Below are positions 59,031 through 64,000 of a stretch of 64,000 nt of DNA, piece by piece. The notes beneath the pieces are model-generated. The model did no database searches. It was not told the origin of the DNA and worked only from the letters and a program-made list of their open reading frames with translations. The stretch is from Halorussus halobius (lineage in GTDB: Archaea > Halobacteriota > Halobacteria > Halobacteriales > Haladaptataceae): contig NZ_SBIU01000003.1 of NCBI RefSeq assembly GCF_004765805.1, forward strand, positions 248,001 through 312,000, given 5' to 3'. Position 1 is the stretch's first letter, and each line of letters begins with the position of its first letter. The translations under genes and the position numbers were made by a program.

Positions 59031-59807
59031 ATGAAGCTACTCGTCGTCGGCGCGGGCGAGATGGGCCGGTGGGTCGGCGAGGTCGCGCTGGCGGAACTCG
59101 ACGCCGACGTGGCGTTCGCCGACGCCGACCCCGAGGTCGCCGCGGACGCCGCGACCGAGGTCGGCGGCCGCGCGCTCCCGGTCTCGACCGCCGAGCGGTT
59201 CGACGCTGTCTGCGTGGCCGTGCCGATGTCGGCCGCCGAGTCGGCCATCGAGGCCCACGCCGAGCGCGCCGAGCGCGCGCTGGTCGACGTGACCGGCCGG
59301 ATGGCCGAACCGGTCGCGGCGATGCGGGCGGCCGCGCCCGACCGCGAGCGGGCGAGCCTCCACCCGCTGTTCGCCGCGACCAACGCGCCCGGTAACGTCG
59401 CGGTCGTCCGCGACGAACCCGGCCCCGTCACCGACCGACTGCTCGACGCGCTGCGTGCGAGGGGGAACCGCGTCGTCGAGACCACGCCCGCCGAACACGA
59501 CGAGGCGATGGAGACGGTGCAGGCCCGGACCCACGCCGCGGCCCTCTCGGTCGCGCTCGCGGCCGACGACGTGCCCGAGGGGCTGACCACGCCCGTCTTC
59601 GAGGACCTGCGCGCGGTGGCCGAACAGGTCGCGGGCAACGACCCCGACGTGTACGCCGAGATTCAGGCGGCGTTCGGCGGGAGCGACCGCGTCGCCGAGG
59701 CCGCAGCGCGAGTCGCCGACGCCGACCGCGACGAGTTCCGGACCCTCTACCGCGAGGCCGGCGAGCGACTGGCGGGAACTGCGGACGACGGCGAGGGCGA
59801 GCCATGA
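59031..59807 (+). CDS. tyrA: Prephenate dehydrogenase
   Basis: A 258-residue Rossmann enzyme: MKLLVVGAGEMGRWVGE binds NAD(P), and ASLHPLFAATNAPGNVAVV is the TyrA hallmark, with the histidine that accepts the proton during decarboxylation of prephenate. It gives 4-hydroxyphenylpyruvate for tyrosine synthesis. Length suits an archaeal TyrA without an ACT domain. The stop overlaps the Rsm22-like gene by 4 bases. Confidence 0.87.
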   Translation: MKLLVVGAGEMGRWVGEVALAELDADVAFADADPEVAADAATEVGGRALPVSTAERFDAVCVAVPMSAAESAIEAHAERAERALVDVTGRMAEPVAAMRAAAPDRERASLHPLFAATNAPGNVAVVRDEPGPVTDRLLDALRARGNRVVETTPAEHDEAMETVQARTHAAALSVALAADDVPEGLTTPVFEDLRAVAEQVAGNDPDVYAEIQAAFGGSDRVAEAAARVADADRDEFRTLYREAGERLAGTADDGEGEP

Positions 59808-61309
59808 ACGCGGAGCGCCGCGAGCAGGTCCGGTCGAACGCCAGATACCTCCGGAACGTCAGGCCGCTCGACCCCGACGAGATAGCCGAGTACGTCGAGG
59901 GCCAGCCCCACCCGGCGGTGGTCCGGCAGGTGCTCCGCGAGGAGGCCGCGTCGCTCGACCTCGTGGAACGCGACGACGGCACCTTCGTCCCGGTCGACGA
60001 CGACCCCGTATCCCCCGCGTTCGCCGGCGTCGAGGCGTTCCCCGACGAGTACGCCCGGGCGCTCGAAGACCTGCTGGTCGAGCGGGTCGGCCCGGACTGG
60101 CACGCCGGCGAGTCGGGCGACGGCCTCAGGGCGACGATTCGAACGCTCAAGGACGACTACTTCCGGAACGAGCCGGTCGAGTACGACGACCTCGCGGCGC
60201 TGGGCTACGCCATCTACCACCTTCCCGACAACTACGCCGTGGCCCAGTACGTCCTCCACGAGCTCGCTGAGCCGGGACTGGTCGGCCGACGACTCCGGAT
60301 TCTGGACGTGGGCGCGGGCGTCGGCGGCCCGGCGCTGGGCGTCCACGACTACCTGCCCGCCGACGCGCTCGTGGAGTACGAGGCGGTCGAACCCAGCGCG
60401 GCCGCCGACGTGTTCGAGGCGTTGGTGGCCGAGACCGGCCGGAACTTCCACCCCGAGCTCCACCGGACGACCGCCGAGGCGTTCGCGCCGGGCGCGCCCG
60501 ACGACGGCGAAGCGACCGGCGCGTCCGGGTCCGAGCGGACCTACGACCTTATCCTGTTCGCGAACGTCCTGAACGAACTCGACGACCCCGAGTCGGTCGT
60601 CTCCCGCTACCTCGACTTTCTGGCCGACGACGGGACGCTGGTCGCGATCGAGCCCGCCGACCGCGAGACCGCCATCGGCCTCCGGGCGGTCGAGCGCGCG
60701 GTCGCCGACGAGGCGGGGGCCGCGACGGTGTTCGCGCCCACCCTGCGGCTCTGGCCGGGCGAGCGCCCCACCGACCGGGGCTGGTCGTTCGACGTGAAGC
60801 CCGACCTCGCGGTGCCGTCGTTCCAGCGCAAACTCGACGAGGGCGCGAGCGAGTCCGACGACGGGGTCGGGAGGTCGGACGCCACCCCCGCGACCGGCGA
60901 GTTCGTCAACGTCGACGTCCAGTTCGCCTACTCGCTGCTTCGGACCGACGGCCGGCGCAAACTCGACTTCCGGGCCGACCCCGACCGGTCGGCCAAGATG
61001 GCCGAGATGGACCGCCACGTCACCCACCGCATCGACCTCGTCGCGGTCAAGCTCAGCCACTCGCTCGCGGACGACGACCCGGCGACCGAGCGCGACCCGA
61101 ACCCCGTCTTCAAGGTGAGCGACGGGAGCGAATCGACCGACCACTTCGCGGTGCTGACCGACGAGACGTCGCTGAACGCCGACCTCCGGACCGCCGACTA
61201 CGGCGACCTGCTGTCGGTCGAGCGGGCGCTGGTGCTGTGGAATGACGACGAGGCGGCGTACAACCTGGTGGTCGACGAGGAGACGGTCGTCGACCGGATT
61301 CCGGCGTAG
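59804..61309 (+). CDS. Rsm22-like small ribosomal subunit-associated methyltransferase
   Basis: A 501-residue protein with an N-terminal helical region (1-150), a SAM-binding loop LRILDVGAGVGGPALGVHDY (about 164-183), LILFANVLNELDDPESVV and an Ig-like C-terminal part (DFRADPDRSAKMAEMDRHVTH). It matches the Rsm22 family, which in mitochondria and archaea associates with the small ribosomal subunit. The iron-sulfur cysteines described for some Rsm22 proteins are not apparent here. It is co-transcribed with tyrA. Confidence 0.8.
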   Translation: MNAERREQVRSNARYLRNVRPLDPDEIAEYVEGQPHPAVVRQVLREEAASLDLVERDDGTFVPVDDDPVSPAFAGVEAFPDEYARALEDLLVERVGPDWHAGESGDGLRATIRTLKDDYFRNEPVEYDDLAALGYAIYHLPDNYAVAQYVLHELAEPGLVGRRLRILDVGAGVGGPALGVHDYLPADALVEYEAVEPSAAADVFEALVAETGRNFHPELHRTTAEAFAPGAPDDGEATGASGSERTYDLILFANVLNELDDPESVVSRYLDFLADDGTLVAIEPADRETAIGLRAVERAVADEAGAATVFAPTLRLWPGERPTDRGWSFDVKPDLAVPSFQRKLDEGASESDDGVGRSDATPATGEFVNVDVQFAYSLLRTDGRRKLDFRADPDRSAKMAEMDRHVTHRIDLVAVKLSHSLADDDPATERDPNPVFKVSDGSESTDHFAVLTDETSLNADLRTADYGDLLSVERALVLWNDDEAAYNLVVDEETVVDRIPA

Positions 61310-61331
61310 CGGCCGTCGACCGGACGCCGGG

Positions 61332-61922
61332 TCAGTACTTGGTCGACACCGAGACGTCGTCCTCGTCGCTGGCGTCGACCACCGCGTCGAACGGCGACTG
61401 GAGGGTCGCCATCGTCTGGCGGTCGTGGGCGTCGGGGTTCATGTGGAAGTGCGCGAACCCGTCGACCGCGTCGAACCGGCGAGTCACGACCCGGAGGAAC
61501 CGATACATCGTCGACCGGTCGGCGTACTGGAGGAAGTCGGTGACGGAATCGAAACAGACCACGGTCCGAGCGTCGCTGTCGCTCCACTCCTTGATGACGT
61601 CGCTGACGGCCATTCCGACGCCGGTCAGGTCGGTCGGGCTCACGGTCCGGACCGTCACGTCCTCGGGGTACGACGTCGAGCCCTGGAGGGTCTCGTCTAT
61701 CTGGATGACGGTGACCTCGTTGGGCCGGTCGTCGTACTCGGTCCGGAGCTGCTCGACGAGGTGGTCGGCCCGCCCGAACGTGAGGAGGAGCACGTTCTCG
61801 CGGTCGAGCGGCTCGCCCGCCAACAGGTCCCGGTGGACGTCCCCGGCGTCGGAATCCAGCGAGGTCGACAGCAGGAGGACGTTCGTGGCGTCCCGTATGC
61901 GCTCCCTGTCGGCCTCGCTCAT
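61332..61922 (-). CDS. RecA-fold protein without a P-loop
   Basis: A 196-residue protein resembling a stripped KaiC/RAD55 core. NVLLLSTSLDSDAGDV and ENVLLLTFGRADHLVEQL are outer strands, and ARTVVCFDSVTDFLQYAD is the Walker B-like strand, with TMYRFLRVVTRRFDAVDGFAHFH following, but there is no Walker A loop. Similar proteins occur in many haloarchaea, often near signalling genes. Its ATG overlaps the stop of the following partner gene (ATGA). Confidence 0.68.
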   Translation of the reverse strand: MSEADRERIRDATNVLLLSTSLDSDAGDVHRDLLAGEPLDRENVLLLTFGRADHLVEQLRTEYDDRPNEVTVIQIDETLQGSTSYPEDVTVRTVSPTDLTGVGMAVSDVIKEWSDSDARTVVCFDSVTDFLQYADRSTMYRFLRVVTRRFDAVDGFAHFHMNPDAHDRQTMATLQSPFDAVVDASDEDDVSVSTKY

Positions 61923-62335
61923 TCCTCGTCCTCCACCGTCTCGGCTATCAGGTCGACGACGCGGTCGGTGTCAGTGTCCCCGTCGAGCGAGACGTAGATG
62001 CCCGCCTCGTCGGTGACGTACCGGACGATGGTCTGGTCGTCGAGGTAGACCGCGAACGCGTCGACGCCGCCGAGGGGTCCGTAGAGGTCGGCGTACATCT
62101 CCCGTTCGGTGAAGTCGAGCTTGTAGTTGAAGTGAAGCTTCTCCGCGAACGCGTCGACGTTCTCGGGGTTCCCGAGGTCGTCGACGACTCGCTCGGCCAC
62201 GAAGAGGGGGTTGAACGCCTCGGCGTCGTACTCCACGAACGCGCGGAGGTCGTCGCCCGCGACCTCGCTGACGGCCTCGAACGCCGCCGCCGCGTCGAAA
62301 CCGGTCAGTTCCGGCTCGTTTCTGATACGCTCCAT
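61919..62335 (-). CDS. Conserved haloarchaeal protein, partner of the RecA-fold protein
   Basis: A 138-residue acidic alpha/beta protein (AAAFEAVSEVAGDDLRAFVEYD and FVAERVVDDLGNPENVDAF in its first half; FAVYLDDQTIVRYVTDEAGIYVSLD near its end). No family name recognised. It is upstream of, and overlaps, the RecA-fold gene by 4 bases, so the two make a conserved-looking pair. It may bind the partner in a sensory or taxis-related complex; this is inferred from context only. Confidence 0.65.
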   Translation of the reverse strand: MERIRNEPELTGFDAAAAFEAVSEVAGDDLRAFVEYDAEAFNPLFVAERVVDDLGNPENVDAFAEKLHFNYKLDFTEREMYADLYGPLGGVDAFAVYLDDQTIVRYVTDEAGIYVSLDGDTDTDRVVDLIAETVEDEE

Positions 62336-62449
62336 GACACCGGAATCCCGACCGACACGTAAAAGTCTATCTCCGGCGAGCGCGTCCGAGCCACCGGCCC
62401 CGATTGCCGACTCGGACGGCTTTTAACCCGCGACGCGCCAAGACCGCAC

Positions 62450-63751
62450 ATGGGCACCTTTCGCTCGTTCGAGGGACTCCGCGACGCGCTCGCGGACGCC
62501 GACTTCGACCGACCGCCGGCGTTCGTCGCCAACGCACACGTCACCGGATTGAGCGTCGCCCGCGCGCTGCAGGCCCGTGACGTGCCCGTCGTCGCCATCG
62601 ACCGCGACGGGAAGGGCGTCGCGCCCTACTCCGAGGCGGTCGAGTTCGCCGGCCGGGTCACCTACCCGCTCGACGACGAGGACGGCTTCCGCGAGGACGT
62701 CGAGGCCCTCGCGGCCGAGGTCGAGTACGAACCGGTGGCGTTCGGCTGCATGGACGAGTGGGTCCACGCCTTCTCGCGGACCGACCCCGAGGGCGTCCGG
62801 CTCCCGTTCGCCGACCGCGCGACGGTGAATCGCGTCCTCGACAAGGAGTCGCTGTACGCCGTGGCCGACGACCTCGACGTCCCGTACCCCGAGACCTACC
62901 GCGTCGCCGAGACCGACCCGAGCGCGACCGGCGGCGAGGCCGGCCCCCGCGGACGCGGCGGGGCGACCCGCGAGAGCGTCCCGGCGGCCGAGGCCGCCGA
63001 CCGGCTCGGCTTCCCGCTGGTGGTCAAGCCCGCGCTCAAGCGCAAGTTCGAGGAGGCCGTCGGCACCAACGTAATCGAGGTCGACGACCGCGAGCAGTTC
63101 GAGGACGTGGTGGCCAACGCCGCCGACGCCGGGATTCGGGTGATGGCCCAGGAGAAGGTGGCGGTCGAGCGCGGCGCGGACTGCTCGCTGGCCTCCTACG
63201 TCCCCGAGTCGGGCGAGCCCGTCACGTTCGTCGGGAACGCCCGCGTCCGGTACCCGCTCGGGTTCGGCACCTCCTCGGTGGTCGAGCGCGCCGACGACTC
63301 GGCCGCCCGCGAGGTCGAGTCGAACGCGCTCGCGGTCCTCGACGAGACGGGCTACTACGGCATCAGCGAGGCCGAGTTCGTCTACGACGCCGACCGCGAG
63401 GAGTACGTCCTGCTCGACGTGAACACCCGGCCGTGGAAGTGGATATCGCTGCCGGTGCAGGCCGGCGCGAACCTGCCGCTGGCGGCCTACAGCGACGCTG
63501 TGGGCGAGACCTACGAGGCCGACGAGATTCGGGACGCGCGCTGGGTCTACCTCGCCGACTACCTCAAGGCGCTGGACACCGAGGGGTTCGTGGACGTGCT
63601 GGGGAAGCGCGACTGGCTCTCGCTCATGTCCGGGGAGTTCGAGGCCAGCGCGGACCTCACGACCGGCGTGTACCGGCCCTCCGACCCCGGCCCGGCGTAC
63701 CAACTGCTCGACACCGAGTTCGGCACGCAGGAGTACTACTGTTCCTGCTAA
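62450..63751 (+). CDS. ATP-grasp carboxylate-amine ligase-like protein
   Basis: A 433-residue ATP-grasp protein. Residues 24-120 form the N-terminal Rossmann part (NAHVTGLSVARALQARDVPVVAID). FPLVVKPALKRKFEEAVG supplies the ATP-binding lysines, and EAEFVYDADREEYVLLDVNTRPW the metal-binding Glu/Asn pair. It probably joins a carboxylate to an amine, thiol or amino acid. The chain ends EYYCSC, an uncommon di-cysteine tail that might bind metal. It is monocistronic. Confidence 0.82.
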   Translation: MGTFRSFEGLRDALADADFDRPPAFVANAHVTGLSVARALQARDVPVVAIDRDGKGVAPYSEAVEFAGRVTYPLDDEDGFREDVEALAAEVEYEPVAFGCMDEWVHAFSRTDPEGVRLPFADRATVNRVLDKESLYAVADDLDVPYPETYRVAETDPSATGGEAGPRGRGGATRESVPAAEAADRLGFPLVVKPALKRKFEEAVGTNVIEVDDREQFEDVVANAADAGIRVMAQEKVAVERGADCSLASYVPESGEPVTFVGNARVRYPLGFGTSSVVERADDSAAREVESNALAVLDETGYYGISEAEFVYDADREEYVLLDVNTRPWKWISLPVQAGANLPLAAYSDAVGETYEADEIRDARWVYLADYLKALDTEGFVDVLGKRDWLSLMSGEFEASADLTTGVYRPSDPGPAYQLLDTEFGTQEYYCSC

Positions 63752-64000
63752 GCCACCGTTTACTGCACTCGGAAATTCGCCTTCGGCGAATGTCCTCGCT
63801 GGTAAAAGCTGGACCAAAAACACCGTCAGAGCTACGCTCTGACGAGCCTGCGGTCGCTCCGCTCCCGCAGACACTGCGTCGTCCCGTTGGTCCTCCCTCG
63901 GTCCGCTCGCTCGTCGCTTCGCTCCTCGCTCGCGGTACAAAAACTGGTGCGCTCGGTGGGTTGGTCGGTTCGTTTCAGCAGTGCCGTCTTCCACCGGGTC
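63752..64000 (+). repeat. Dispersed hairpin element H3, copy 4, in a spacer
   Basis: AAAAGCTGGACCAAAAACACC (63804-63824, ends named only) precedes hairpin CGTCAGAGC/GCTCTGACG (63824-63832 with 63836-63844) and CTGCGG/CCGCAG (63848-63853 with 63865-63870). The rest of the spacer to the window end is filled with TCGCTCGTCGCTTCGCTCC-type repeats. No gene seen. Confidence 0.6.

Overview
The window is chromosomal DNA of a haloarchaeon (class Halobacteria). The evidence is the very high GC content, the strongly acidic proteins, leaderless transcripts with a TATA box about 27 bases before the start codon, and archaeal information-processing genes: aIF2 beta, TFB, L7Ae/S28e/L24e, proteasome alpha, RNase P Rnp2, KsgA and HemK2. 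Haloarchaeal hallmarks include a GlcDH-GfcR pair, methenyl-H4MPT cyclohydrolase and an HTH-10 regulator. The genus cannot be fixed from the sequence alone.

Layout. 0-4.3 kb: DUF555, UPF0058, aIF2 beta, a zinc ribbon, a PRC-barrel protein and a TrkA-N/DHH phosphoesterase. 4.4-8.0 kb: a RiPP cluster of TOMM type (YcaO, E1-like partner, SagB-type dehydrogenase) transcribed divergently from a 32-codon precursor gene. 8.1-21.1 kb: tRNA-Lys, TraB, M50 protease, rnp2-psmA, purM, ksgA-mscS-hemK2 and a two-gene MetE-like methionine synthase unit. 21.6-23.4 kb: a second modification cluster, a radical SAM/SPASM protein plus an acidic protein whose last 25 residues look like a hydrophobic, two-cysteine core. 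23.4-28.5 kb: ndk/ribosomal operon, a thiamine-binding protein, CoA transferase and mch. 28.5-30.1 kb: a less GC-rich accessory patch with a MazF/winged-helix toxin-antitoxin-like pair flanked by 35-bp direct repeats that duplicate the 3' end of a RAD55-like gene. 31-42 kb: metabolism and transcription (gdh-gfcR, glutaredoxin, PP-loop protein, TFB, aldo/keto reductase, HTH-10, SDR). 42.3-49.5 kb: a Liv-type ABC importer followed by a KAS III-like enzyme. 50-64 kb: housekeeping and conserved haloarchaeal genes.

The intergenic DNA carries three families of dispersed structured repeats, named here H1, H2 and H3. Their copies keep short conserved segments while their hairpin arms change in a compensatory way. 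H2 is the most striking: two of its three copies sit inside the Liv operon behind arrays of 27-bp degenerate repeats.

The most promising systems are the two peptide-modification clusters. Both place a precursor-like gene behind its own AT-rich promoter, and neither has an obvious exporter or leader peptidase nearby. Next come the covarying H1/H2 elements and the toxin-antitoxin cassette inserted at the 3' end of a gene.
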